Assembly: GCF_000972845.2 (NCBI RefSeq)
Contig: NC_040029.1
Coordinates: forward strand, 689,421-753,420
DNA from: Larimichthys crocea
Taxonomy: Eukaryota > Chordata > Actinopteri > Sciaenidae
DNA length: 64,000 nucleotides
Direction: 5' to 3'
Shown here: in pieces, positions 1-12,109 of the stretch
How the letters are laid out: each line of letters opens with the position of its first letter
How positions within the stretch are numbered: the first letter of the stretch is position 1
Notes under the pieces: model-generated
Told to the model about the DNA's origin: nothing
What the model saw: the letters and a program-made list of their open reading frames with translations, nothing else
Database searches by the model: none
Made by a program: the position numbers and the translations under genes

Positions 1-1260
1 ACATTATCCAGGAGATTTTGAGAAAGTTATGACATTTTCTTGGTTTAAGAACATTTGTTATTTCGACATAAATAACTCATTATCACGAGAAAATGGAAGG
101 AATGTACGGCCGCTTTAGGCTTCTGTACGCTACAGTATATTGTATATATATCATTTTAATTACTGGTGTCGCTTTAGACTTTCTAACGTCCGTTAAACCT
201 CCTCGAGTCGTCTTTGTGGGAGAAAGTCCAAAAGTGTCACGAGCTGTGATACAAAGCCGCTCTTCGGGCATTATGAATGTATAATGAAAATTAAAATTCC
301 CATAAATACTGAGTTTGTCGAGACACATGGCAGGTTGTTGTGGAATTATGCATATTTAAGTTTTCCAGCTGCGGATTATCAGCCGGCATTAAGAGGCTCA
401 CGATGTTTGAGGCGGTATTTGTGATTGAAGAGAGTTCGTCTTGTTTGTGGCTGCGAGGTTTGGAACCAAACTGAAAGTATCCTCTCCGGATGGAGGTCCA
501 AACTATCCGGTACTCTCATTTCCTCCTCAGTCACCTCTGATTTACATCATAATTCACTTCTATATTGAAACCAGAATCTTATTAGCTCCTTTAAACTCGA
601 CGGGATCTGGGTTCAAGAACCTGCAACCTCCCCCTCCACAAAAACCTTGGCACTGACGCCGCTCTGTTATTATTCATTTTGTCTCCCCGAGTCATCATTC
701 ATGATTTATTTTCATTAGGCGAGGCGCTGCTGTTGTGCAATTCATTCCTCCGCAATAAACATCCTGCAAGACGAGCTGCAGCTTCATAAAATACCATCTT
801 CTCGAGCAGCGGCTGTGAAAAGAATCCAGCTAAGAGACACCGGGTGTTGTCCTCACACCCCTCCGCGACTCTCTCAGACGGTTGTAAAGTATGAAGTGCA
901 TTAGTGAGATAACACCTCTATTACTTTTAACAATATTGCTGCTCTTCAGTTGCAACTCCCGCTGCTGGTTGTTAGTCACACTTATCAGCTCGAGGGAAGC
1001 GCGACTTAAAAAAAAAGGGGCTCAGATCCGAGCCAAGCAGCCGGCCATTAGAGAAGAAACAACATATTAGCTGTGCTGTGTTTGATGGCTGCGTCTTCCA
1101 ACTTCCAATGACGGTGAAATTAGACTGATCCGGAGCAGAGCTCGGAAAGTTCAACGTCAGGACAGCAGCACAGACCTGTGTGTGGTTGAATACTGTCATA
1201 CAGTCATATCGTCATCATAGCTGATATATTTATGTATTATATATTACTTTCACTTTGTTT
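1..1260. other. no gene seen
   Basis: Short open frames only. The segment about 660-840 is AT-rich with ATTCAT/ATTTATTTT motifs and could be a conserved non-coding element, which cannot be judged from one genome. Confidence 0.5.
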
Positions 1261-1411
1261 TTAAAAGGTCCAGTGCTTCAGATTTGCAGTTAAAATTAGT
1301 GTTCACCACTAGGTGTCACTAAATCCAACAAAGTCCACCTGAAATTAAACAAACTCAAGCAAGTTGTCGTTTTCTTCCTGGAGCCTTGTCGTCGTCGTCG
1401 CCGCCGTAAAG

Positions 1412-1690
1412 TGAAGCCAGTGCCAAAAACTGCAGTTCCTCAAACGTCCACTTGAGGCTGGCTCCAGAAGTGAGTCAGTCTCCATAAGTCCCCATGTTTC
1501 ACAGCAGAAATAAACATGTTTACAGCCTGGTACAAAAAACAGTTTTGGTCTCTGTAGCTAATTTCCCCGTTCATGACAACTGTACTGAGGGTGAATTTAT
1601 ATACAACTCACCTGTTCACATTATATTAAGGCTTAAAGTTATGCAGGATTAAGAGCGTGGACACTTTGATTGACAGGTAGGTGCAGCCAG
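1412..1690 (-). repeat. repeat A copy 1
   Basis: Dispersed element defined by ACCAGGCTGTAAACATG and GGACTTATGGAGACTGAC (orientation called plus). This near full-length copy runs in reverse, from the GAACTGCAG end to the tract next to TTGACAGGT. No open frame, so a non-autonomous element. Confidence 0.9.
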
Positions 1691-2591
1691 ACAGCATACT
1701 TAGGCAGCTAATATTCACCAAAACACATTGGTTGGATCGTGGTAGCTACACTGAGTCACCACATCGTGACGTCGCCTTGCTGTATTCACAATCTGTTGTA
1801 TTCTCTTGGACGCCGTTTTGACAGATGAAGTCTTTTATTCTGGAAGGTTTGCATGAGACAGAGGCTTTTAAAAAGTGACCGATCGAGTAGGACAACACTG
1901 CGGGTAGTTGTAGAGTCGTATGCATGCTGTCTGACCGAGGCAGTGAAAACTACACATATATTTACATATAATAAAATAAAACCACTCCATACATACATAA
2001 CTTGTGTTCAGCAGACTGTATTAGGAATGTAGCTGTGTTATGGTCACCTGTCAATCATTGTGGGTGCACATCTACCTGTGTTGGTGAACATCGAGTCAGA
2101 CTTTTTCCCCCCGGAATGAGCGGCGACAACAAAATGGTAAGCAACGCGCTGCTGCATCCAAAAACCACACCTACACGCTCTCCTGCTGAGGCTCATTACA
2201 GATTTTTGGCAACTCGAGTCACCACGGTACCCGAGGGAAATAACAGAAGAGGCCAAGGAAAGCGTGCTGCATTCAGAGTCGCTCAGAGAAAACACGGCTA
2301 CACACACAAGTGGAAAAACAAAACAAAGCGTGAACATCACTGTTTCTACGAAGAAGGGAGTACACACTGTATGTCTCAACCTCCCCAATCCCCTCACTGT
2401 ATCACTGCATCCAGCTGTGGCGCCCCACTTTACTTCCACCATCCACAAACATGAAAATACCGTAAAGCAGTAGGGGGAAGGGTTTTGGATGAGATAAGTT
2501 TGTTTGCTTCTCTCTGCCTCCGGGGAGCCCAAGGGAGAGCACACTACAGTCCATTCAGCTATCAGAGCAGCGAAGGGCATTTCGGACATCA
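1691..2591. other. no gene seen; two overlapping antisense open frames
   Basis: Open frames at 2002-2454 (plus) and 2044-2589 (minus) overlap almost fully, show no recognisable domain and have no splice or promoter support, so neither is called. Confidence 0.5.
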
Positions 2592-2762
2592 GAACAGCTT
2601 ATTTAGCCCGAGCCTGACCAGGCAGCAGCACAATTAGGGAGCAGGGGATGTAGTATTAGTACTATTATTTCACCAGGAGCAACCATCTGATGCAGATGAA
2701 GTAAAGTTGTCTTTAAAAAAAGCAATAATCTCTTTATTTTGTCTGTTTTAATCAACAGATGT
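2592..2762 (+). repeat. repeat D copy 1
   Basis: Shares GATGTAGTATT, CAATAATCT and TTTATTTTGTC in the same order with 5282-5425. Non-coding dispersed repeat. Confidence 0.75.
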
Positions 2763-2864
2763 CCTGGAGAGAGCAGTTACCAATGAATTATCCCACTAAC
2801 AACTGTAACTGTGACTCTAATATACTTAATACCTCATTGTCTTAGCTTATCTTGTTTTTACAAT

Positions 2865-3905
2865 TTTTGCATAGGAAAAACAAGATAAAAAGTATAAATA
2901 CAAGAGTTTTATTGGTGCTGGTAGGTCGAGTTTGTGACTTTGGACCGCTAGATGCTTCATTTTCAAGTCATTGTGCTAAGCTACGCTAACCATGCCCTGG
3001 CTCCAGCTTCATATTTATTGTACTCGGTCATAATAAAAATACAGTTAGCTTAGATTTGTTTGTGTTTTTCAGTTTTTGCACAGCTTAGAAAAACAGGATA
3101 CGAGATTCTTTGACTTTGGACGGAGCCAGGCTAGCTGCTTCCCTCTGTTTAAAGTCATTATGCTAAGCTACGCTAACTATGTCCTGGCTCCAGCTTCATA
3201 TTTAGACTTAAGTTCAATACCAATCTTCTCCTCCAACTCTCAGTGGTGTTCACTGTCTTATAAACACTATTTAAAATGATTTAAGACAGTTGAAACCACT
3301 CGTTCATGTTAAGAATACAGTTAGCAACCCCTTAGCTTAGCATGTTGTTTTTACAGTTTTGTACAGCTTAGAAAAACAGGATATCAGGTATTAATACAAG
3401 AGTTTTTATGCTGCTGGTAGGTCGATTTTGTGACTTTAGACAAAGCCAGGTTAGCAGTTCCCCACTGTTTCAAGCCTTTAATGCTAAGCTACGCTAACTA
3501 TGTCCTGGCTCCAGCTTCATATTTATCCTACAGACCTTAAGTTTGATATCAATCTTCTCCTCTAACTCCAACTATCAGTGGTGTTCACTGTCATATAAAC
3601 ACTATTTAAAATGATTTAAGACAGTTGAAACACTCGTTCATAATAATACAGTTAGCAACCCCTTAGCTTAGCATGTTTTTTCAGTTTTTGCAGCAGCTTA
3701 AAAACAAGATATCAGGTATTAATATAAGAGTTTTTAATGCTGCTGGTAGGTCGATTTTGTGACTGTAGACAAAGCCAGGTTAGCGGTTCCCCACTGTTTC
3801 AAACCTTTAATGCTAAGCTACGCTAACCATGTGCTGGCTCCAGCTTCATATTTATCATACTCGAGTTTGATATCAATCTTCTCCTCCAACTCTAGGCAAG
3901 AAAAC
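2865..3905 (+). repeat. tandem array of a GCTAAGCTACGCTAAC repeat (repeat C)
   Basis: Four copies of a unit carrying GCTAAGCTACGCTAAC (starts near 2974, 3162, 3483 and 3812) followed by CTGGCTCCAGCTTCATATT. The last two intervals are 321 and 329 bp; the first is shorter (188 bp) through deletion. Related copies lie in farp1 introns at 58240 and 60835. I recall this as a family common in percomorph fish. Confidence 0.85.
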
Positions 3906-5281
3906 CCAATAAGTATATTCCCCAAAATGTAGTAGTATTAATATATTAGTCAACAGAATATTGACAATTTTGATAAACTAGTAATTAACACAGTCGTTTA
4001 AGCAACAAGTGTAGCCGGTGTAGATGTATTTTTACTAAAATAATGATTCACAAATAAAATTAATCTCTTGACTCATCAGTGAGGAAAATAATCATCCCTA
4101 CTTGAAGCATCACGCACTAGAAAAGAGTCAAAACGGCGAGATGATCCGGGGGTGGAGGTACAGTTACACTGTTCACTCGCGCTCATCAAAAATGCCCTCT
4201 GGACTTAGTGTTCAAGTTCATACAGGATTTATTTTGGTTCTTTTAGACCACAGAAAATGAGATTTTTACATTTTTCAGTGGAGTCAATTCAGCTTTAAAG
4301 TAATATTACATGACTTTTGTGTTTAACGCTAATTCAGATAGGTGTGCTGAGGGATTTACCTCCATCCAGTCCACCGCCATGCTGCCAACAACGTGAAAAC
4401 TGTACGTTAAAGTCTCATAACATGAAGCTGCTTTTTTTATTTGCAGCTGAACCTCCTGCATCCATCGCCAGAGGGGACTTTTGTGAAGTGACAATGGAGT
4501 GGATGGCCTGGGTCATCTGCCATTATTGTATTTTTTGTGTGAAATTGCTACATCAATGAGGGCAGGTAGGTTGGGAATGGAGAGGGTTTACTGAAAATGT
4601 GTTCCAGCAGTTCCAGATAAGTTCTGATATTCACGTTAGCTGGAGTGATCATGCACGAGGACAGTCTGCAGGTAACTCACATCCATCGATTTCTGCTGTG
4701 AAACTTCTCTCAGTGTGGTGAAAATCAGACCACTTTAAGAAGAGAAGGGAAGGAGGTCAAGACTTGCACTGTTTGACTTCTTCTTTGCACCGCCTCAAGT
4801 TCAAGCTGAGTTCAGCCTGAATTAGCTTCTCATCAATGAGCCACAGTGTCTCTACATTTCGACAAACCAGGGTTCATTTTCCGTTTCAACATGCCAGAAG
4901 CAAATGCGAATTAATCCACGGTCCCTTACAAAATGCACCATTTATACTGCCGTTTGAGTGATGTCGGCTTGAAACGTCTTAAGTGGGAATCAATGGGCTT
5001 GGAGCTGAGAGTCACAGACAGGGTAGCGAGGTCACAACGTATTGAGACACAGACTAATGCATTGTTAAGAGGTAATTACACCAGCGTTGACCTTTAAGTA
5101 CTGAGAAGAACCACCGTTGCACACTGTCGAGTATATTTAATGTAGTCGCTAAAAAGAACAAAAAAAACGTTTGTATTTAGGCAACTTTTCTTAAGTACCA
5201 CGAACCCAAGTGGCAACTTTCGGGGCTGGGAACGCAAAAAACGAGTCTCCATAAGTCCCCATGTTAAAATGCCTTGTAAAA
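3906..5281. other. no gene seen
   Basis: Unique-looking DNA with short open frames only. A short fragment of repeat A (TCTCCATAAGTCCCCATG) sits near 5247-5265. Confidence 0.5.
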
Positions 5282-5425
5282 GCTTATTTAGGCCGAGTCT
5301 GACTAGGCAGCATCACAATTAGGAAGTAAAGGATGTAGTATTGGTACCATTATTTCACCAACAGGAACCAGTTGTCTTAAAAATAGCAATAATCTTTTTA
5401 TTTTGTCAATTTTAATTAACAAATC
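5282..5425 (+). repeat. repeat D copy 2
   Basis: Second copy of the element at 2592-2762, shorter by an internal deletion. Confidence 0.75.
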
Positions 5426-5444
5426 TCATGATAAGACCGACTGT

Positions 5445-5665
5445 GACTGTATTATCTGACACTTATTTTGACCTGATAACAGGTCAGACAAAAAGTTAAC
5501 CAATCCCCAACTTGTCCTCAAGAGATCTTCAATATCCGTAGTAAATTTCATGGTGAATCATCCAATAGTTTGTCAAGATATAACTACAAATGTCAACCTC
5601 ATGGTGGCGCTAGAGGAAAATGTGAAACGTCATCCGTGCTTCATCCTCTGGGGACCATGAACATG
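5445..5665 (-). repeat. repeat B copy 1
   Basis: Reverse copy of the element present twice at 11160-11955. Markers: GACCTGATAACAGGTC, CAACCTCATGGTGGCGC and CCTCTGGGGACCATGA. I recall this as a widespread percomorph repeat. Non-coding. Confidence 0.85.
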
Positions 5666-5669
5666 GCTC

Positions 5670-7820
5670 GTGCACTCAAAACGCCGGCCTACTCTCAGAA
5701 ATCAGAAGCATTTATTCCTCATTGGATGAAACCATGTGGACACATCGACTTCTCAACACTTCAAGGACACCGTTCTCCTCGTCTCGCTGACTCATTGATC
5801 CAATTTTATGATTAATACTGATTCAGACACACACTTCTTCTGAAGGCATCAAAAAAAGGCTCAGATTGAGACACTAGAGCGCAAGTTTTGGATTGTTTCG
5901 GCGCCGTCGGCATCCTCGGTCTCGTAGGTAAAGAACTTGCGAGCAGATCAAGAGTGGAGCTGACCACGGTTGCTGTCAAGCCAAGTCCTTTGGCAATATC
6001 TATTATACTGGTTTCATCAGGTCAGAATCCTGTTCTTGAGATCAAAACGATCTTTGAAGTCTTGGATTTTCTTTTGATGTTACCAGAAAAAAAAATAAAA
6101 AATGCGATGACAGATAACCACTCAGGTCTTTAAATCCAGCGGTTAAGACGGCAAATAAACTACTTTGCAGTACTCTGGGGACAAAGTGTCTGTCTTTGTA
6201 GCTACTCATGTCATGGAAACATGTCAAGAAGCCGCCACCTCTCATAAAACATTTAAACTCAACATAATAAAAAAAGGGACAGCTGAAGGTTTTTCTCTTA
6301 AAAAGAAGTCAAAGAATTAAAATCGTCCAAATCACGTCATTGCTCGAGTAAAATGTTGAGTTTGACGTTGCAGCACTTCAACATGGATTATTTTCTACCT
6401 TTTTCTCCAGAGAAATAAGTACCTGTGAAAAACTCAAACAGGGATGAAAATGAAACTGTTTGCAAACAGAAAGTGTTAAATCTACTCAGATTTTCTGCAG
6501 AAGGTGTCAAAGAGTGCAAGGATTTCCACCCGTGGCTGTGCGTTTAAGAGACACTCCATGGGAAATAGGCAAATTTGGATGTAACACATGCGTTGAATGA
6601 GTTGTAAAAATACATTTTGTCACTTTTGAATGAAAGTTTGGAGTGTAACAAAAACAGTTTTTAATCTGAAACCGCTGTGTCTCTTTCAAGTCTTCGACCG
6701 ATGGTGAAGTAACCTCCAGTGTTTGTATTTTAAGACATCATGCTGCTTTAAAAAAGGAAAAGCGTGTGATATAAAATTGATCACTCAGATTTAATCATGC
6801 TGAGGCCAGGTAGAAAATACACTCTTGATTGTGCGGAGACTTCGGATTGGGAATCAATTTATTCTGTCTGTCTGGCACATATGAGTCGCTAATGAGCAGC
6901 TAATGATATCAGTGCCACTCAGCCTGGCTCTGAATTTACTGAACGCCACCTCATACGTCTCACACTGCCACCGTTTTATTACATTTCTCAATTAAAGCTC
7001 TGGGCGAGCGCCGTGGAGAAGACGCGCTCAACTTTCCGCGACCTATCAACTCGTTCGTCCTCTCCTCTTGAGCTCGGCTCAACGCTGACAAGTCTAGACA
7101 CAAAAGCAAAAGGTCGCAAACAGAAGTACTCTCTCTCTCTCGAGGAGATGAGGCTAAAAATATCAGTGTCTTACATGAAGCATGGTTTGAATAGCTAATA
7201 ATTAGTCCTTGATTCTGTCAGCTAAAATGACCTTTACTGGCAGATTTATCATCTGTAACTGTCTCCAGCTGACTTTTTTTAAAAGTATCTTAACCCTTTG
7301 GATCAATTTCTTTTTGGACCATAGGGAGTTAAAGACTTAATGGCTGCATATAAAGAGTGAAGCTAAAGCAAAAAGTTGGCATCCACCAGTTGCTGATCCA
7401 TGAAAATAAACAGAAACTTGAGGAAAATTAAGGAAAGCTTGTGATTCTGATACAAAAACAACAAGATTGTTTACAAGAAAAATGTCTTTCATAGCATATA
7501 GATGACTAACATGTGTTTGTGCACTTTAATGTTTTATATCAAGTTGGATTGTTGAAGTATAAAAGTCCCGAGCTCAGTCATCGAGTACCCACAAATTTTT
7601 GCAGGTCTTTGACTTATAAAATGTAAAGCTTTTGATAAATATACCCATAACTTTGGAAGATAACGGTGTCCACTCGGTTACAACTTTCGGTAGAAAGCGA
7701 ATCAGCCGTACATTAAAGTAAACACTGTTTAATACTTAAAACTTTTTGCTGTTTTACTTGATTTTGGAGCCGTTTGCAGGTCTTAAAATATAAAGATTCA
7801 GTGCACCTTCTTATAAATAT
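5670..7820. other. no gene seen
   Basis: No exon, RNA gene or long repeat recognised. A direct repeat of GCAGGTCTTTGACTTATAAA with a following AAAGCTTTTGA recurs at about 7602 and 8044, so 7560-8230 is partly duplicated. Confidence 0.5.
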
Positions 7821-8225
7821 ACCAAGTTTTTCATGTTTACATGTTCACAGCCTGGTACAAAAAACTGTTTTGGTCTCTAAAGCGTCACAACAGCTTTCGC
7901 CCCACAAATTAATGTAACTTATGACGTTAATTGTTTCCTCCTTGGTCTCGAAACTAACACACGGTTACTAGTTAGAGTAGTAAGGTAATTAGCCGGACAT
8001 GCAACACACCGTTTGTTAAACTTTTGGTGTTTTACCTGATTTTGCAGGTCTTTGACTTATAAAATAATATAAAATATAAAGCTTTTGACAAATATACCCA
8101 GAACTTTGGAACTGAAATGAAAAAAATGAAAACATTTTGCGGTTTTACTTGATTTTGGAACCGTTTGCAGGTCTTTGACAAAGATTTAAGCACACCCTCT
8201 TATAAATATACCAAGTTTTTCACAT
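7602..8225 (+). repeat. diverged direct duplication
   Basis: TTTGCAGGTCTTTGACTTA, AAAGCTTTTGA, AATATACCCA and AACTTTGGAA appear in order at about 7600-7660 and again at 8042-8117. A TTTTGGAGCCGTTTGCAGGT-like block appears at 7763 and 8153. A fragment of repeat A (7843-7880) lies between. Confidence 0.7.
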
Positions 8226-8264
8226 GCTTTCGCCACCGTCTCACTGGATTTCTAAACAAATATG

Positions 8265-8530
8265 ACCACCCAAGTGGGAAGCGAGGCCAAAAACTGCAGT
8301 TCCTTAAACGTCCACTTGAGGCTGGCTACAGAACACTAAGTCTCCATGAGTCCCCATGTTTAAAATGTCCTGTAGAACATGTTTACAGCCTGGTACAAAA
8401 AACAGTTTTGGTTTCTAAAGTGTCACAACAGCATCTCAGATATGACAACTAATGTTTTATATTATCTATGACACTTATTTTGACCTGATACTAGGTCAGA
8501 CAAAAAGTTAAGGAATCCCCAGAAGTTGAG
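8265..8530 (-). repeat. repeat A copy 2 followed by a repeat B fragment
   Basis: Reverse repeat A (8281-8410) continues into GACCTGATACTAGGTCAGAC (8482-8501) of repeat B. The same A-B junction occurs in forward orientation at 11385 and 11940, so A and B probably move or duplicate as a composite. Confidence 0.8.
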
Positions 8531-8534
8531 ATCA

Positions 8535-10380
8535 TTGCAAAGGAAACGCAACGTTTGCACAACTTTTTGCAACTAGATTGCCAGATTTTATTTCAACCTA
8601 TTCCCTTCTAGCTGAGCATGGTACTTTCTTTCTTTAAAAGCTCGTAATTCACATACTTAGCAGCTGGACGTTCACAGAGGCCACAAAGTCGCAAATGTGC
8701 ATCTGAATAAAACATGCGTCATAAAATCAGATAACAGGGACTTTTCCAAACCTCATGGGTGCATATAAAAATTATACATCGCTGATAAACAAAATTAATT
8801 GCCCTCTCCGTTTCCCAGAGTTAATTGCCTTTGGGCGTTTTCATTCATACAGCTTAGCTCCGTGTTTGTTTTTTAATTATTTATTCATATAGCAAATTAT
8901 CATTCTTTACGCTCCTCTCCCTCCCTCGCGCTCTCTCCATTTCCCTCGCCAGGCGAATCCAAGAGGTCCAAGGTGAGCGGCAGTTAGAAATTTTCTGTCA
9001 TGAATAAACCATTTCACGCCTTCTTTCAACGGCACTATTAAGTAATTTGCCGTTTGAGTCGGCACTGCTAATACGCCCGTGCATATACCGACATGGGAAA
9101 TGTGTTATATTACCACGGGAAGCGCGAGTCAACCGGTGGTCAAGTCGTGAGCACAGTTATGTTAAAAATCTGCAGCTTTAACACCACAGAGCTCGTCTTC
9201 ATTGTCCGGCTGCATCAGGTCGGGGCGTCTATCTTTTATTAAAGACTTCTTTGGCAGCGCTGCCTTCTCCACATACCAAATGAACGCACATTTAATTCTC
9301 ACCCTGTATCAGCCATACATGCATAGGAGTGTGATTAAAATAGCAAAACAACACTACACCACTGACTGGTACTCCAATTGGCTCGTTGGACATTGTGACA
9401 TATCTCTGCCAGATGGCACGAGCAGAAAGTGACTTATCGGGGTTAAAAATAAATGTACAAATAAGATGATAATTAAAGATTAGATTAGATTTCATAAACG
9501 CCTTTTAATTGCCAATTTAGGGATCGAGCAGAGTTTTGGCAGGCTCTTACATGATAGTAGAAATGCGTGTTTTTAGAAATAGAGAGTCCGAGCAACATGT
9601 GGTAACTGATGCCCCCCTAAAAATACAGTTTTCCATCCACACGCTGCTAATTACTGAGCAGCACAGCAGTGACTGGAAGGGTTTGTGAGATTCTTTGCCG
9701 TCAAATATCAATATCACAAAACAAAAACAGAAATAAGGAAGCTGATTCTTGCCATCCGTCTCCATTTACTCCTCTCTCCTCAGCTCAGTGAGTCAGACTT
9801 TTTCCCCACCAGCAAAGCTCAGCTTACTCTTCTGTTTCTGTTTCTGCAAGAGAATTGATCCGCGTGCTACGAGAGGACGAGGCGCCAAGAGTCGCGGAGG
9901 TGTAAACTGTACATCTGGAGAGATTCATGAAGACGTTAGAGCTTCAGAGTACGTGTGTGTGTGTGTGTGAAACCACCTCGTAAGGGCGGTTATTCAAGAA
10001 GCGATTACGTAAATGATTTGTGGCAGGACACTCGAGCTCGTGCGTCACGTTACACGCCGTCGACCGAGCCTACCACATCTCAGAAGAAACCGACAAAAGC
10101 CTTCTCCGCCCTGCTCCACCTCCATCAGTTGATGCTCAAAGCACCCCGGAGGGCCGTATTGTCTATGTTAATTCACACTGGTGGATTATCATAATGCTCC
10201 CGGAGTGTTAGTTAACATGTTGAATTCCCGACAGGCAAAGAATGATGCAGCATTTGCTCGGTGGAATGAGCTGAAGCTGTGTCAGGAACACTGTTCATGG
10301 CCAAGACTTGAACATTTATAAAAAAGGTCAAAACAACCCATTTTTTAAATCAAAGGGGCACGCCACGGTCTCAGTTTGAG
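8535..10380. other. no gene seen; possible conserved non-coding DNA
   Basis: The stretch about 8790-9120 is free of the dispersed repeats and has TTAATTGCC twice, CATGAATAAA and similar homeobox-like words. A (GT)n tract lies at 9953-9969. No exon recognised. Confidence 0.4.
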
Positions 10381-10385
10381 CTCAG

Positions 10386-10785
10386 GTTAAAGGTCCAGTG
10401 TGTTGGATGTAGGGGTGAAGTTGCAGATTGCAACCAAATAAATACTCACCCATATCTCGGCTTCTCCTTCCAAGCATCTAGGAAAAACTAGTTGGCAAGT
10501 TCACAATAAAAGCAAAAGTCGATATCGAGATCAGTGTTTGGTTTGGATGTTACTTTAAGCCTTAAAATATTGTGAACAGGTGAGTTGTATATAAATTCAC
10601 CCTCAGTACAGTTGTCATGAACGGGGAAATTAGCTACAGAGACCAAAACTGTTTTTTGTACCAGGCTGTAAACATGTTTATTTCTGCTGTGAAACATGGG
10701 GACTTATGGAGACTGACTCACTTCTGGAGCCAGCCTCAAGTGGACGTTTGAGGAACTGCAGCTTTTTTGGCACTTCATTTCACAT
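10386..10785 (+). repeat. nested repeats including repeat A copy 3
   Basis: Begins AAAGGTCCAGTGTGTTGGAT, which I recall as the start of another percomorph dispersed family, then repeat A from about 10550 to 10775. Confidence 0.8.
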
Positions 10786-11123
10786 CCATGGAGGTATTTT
10801 CAGGCATCGAGTCTCCAATTTTAACAACTGCAAACTCTTCTAACTCAGTTTTACCTTCATAAAAATCAACACTTCAGCTTTACTAGGACTGAGTGGACAG
10901 GTTATTATCCGTTTTTTTTTTGGCACTTTCTCTCTTTACAGCCACAGAGGTTGCTGCTTCTAAGGTAACAATAATTGATATTTTTTAGGTGATACTAAAC
11001 AAATGAAAACATACATTTGCCATATTCTCTCTTTCAGACTGGTCCTTTTAAAAATCAGGGTTTAGTTTTCTCTATTTGAAGGTAAATAACTGACTCCATC
11101 AAGCATCTCTCATCTGGATCCAG

Positions 11124-12090
11124 TGTTTCATTGATGCAGTGACCTTCATGTCAATGCTGGCAGTTCATGGTCCCCAGAGGATGAAGCTTGGATGACGTTT
11201 CACATTCCCTCTAGTGCCACCATGAGGTTGACTTTTGTAGTTATATCTTGACAAACTATTGGATGATTTACCATCACCAAGATCTCTTGAGGACAAGTTC
11301 GTTAACTTTTTGTCTGACCTGTTATCAGGTCAAAATAAGTGTGATAAATAATACAAAACATGGTCGTCATATCTGAGATGCTGCCGTGAAGCTTTAGAGA
11401 CCAAAACTGTTTTTTGTACCAGGCTGTAAACATGTTTATTTCTGCTGTGAAACATGGGGACTTATGGAGACTGACTCACTTCTGGAGCCAGCCTCAAGTG
11501 GACGTTTGAGGAACTGCAGTTTTTAATCATCTAACTCTTAGCAGGAAACCGAATAAGCAAAACCTTTCCATCAACTATCCACTGTGTTATTTTCAGGTGG
11601 TTCTACACTAATGAAAACATACATGTTTATTTCTGCTGTGAAACATGGGGACTTATGGAGACTGGTTTCATCCAGTGTTTTATTGATGCAGTGACCTCCA
11701 TGTCAATGCTGGCAGCTCATGGTCCCCAGAGGCTGAAGCTTGGATGACGTTTTACATTTTCCTCTAGCGCCACCATGAGGTTGACTTTTGTAGTTATATC
11801 TTGACAAACTATTGGATGATTTACCATCACCAAGATCTCTTGAGGACAAGTTTGTTAACTTTTTGTCTGACCTATTATCAGGTCAAAATAAGTGTGATAA
11901 ATAATACAAAACATGGTCGTCATATCTGAGATGCTGCCGTGAAGCTTTAGAGACCAAAACTGTTTTTTGTACCAGGCTGTAAACATGTTTATTTCTGCTG
12001 TGAAACATGGGGACTTATGGAGACTGACTCACTTCTGGAGCCAGCCTCAAGTGGACGTTAGAGGAACTGCAGCACTTTCCACATTGGCTT
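11124..12090 (+). repeat. 552-bp tandem duplication of a repeat B + repeat A composite
   Basis: The block from GTGTTT(C/T)ATTGATGCAGTGACC through repeat B (about 11160-11400) and repeat A (11395-11522) recurs 552 bp later (repeat B 11712-11955, repeat A 11947-12075). Offsets at several markers are the same. The two copies differ by scattered substitutions only. Between them is a partial extra piece of repeat A (11615-11662). Confidence 0.9.
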
Positions 12091-12109
12091 CATTTCCCAG
12101 CACCCGGAG

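Noticed and set aside
2002..2589. Long overlapping open frames of 150 (plus) and 181 (minus) codons
   Set aside because: They are antisense to each other, show no domain or plausible composition, and have no start, splice or promoter context.
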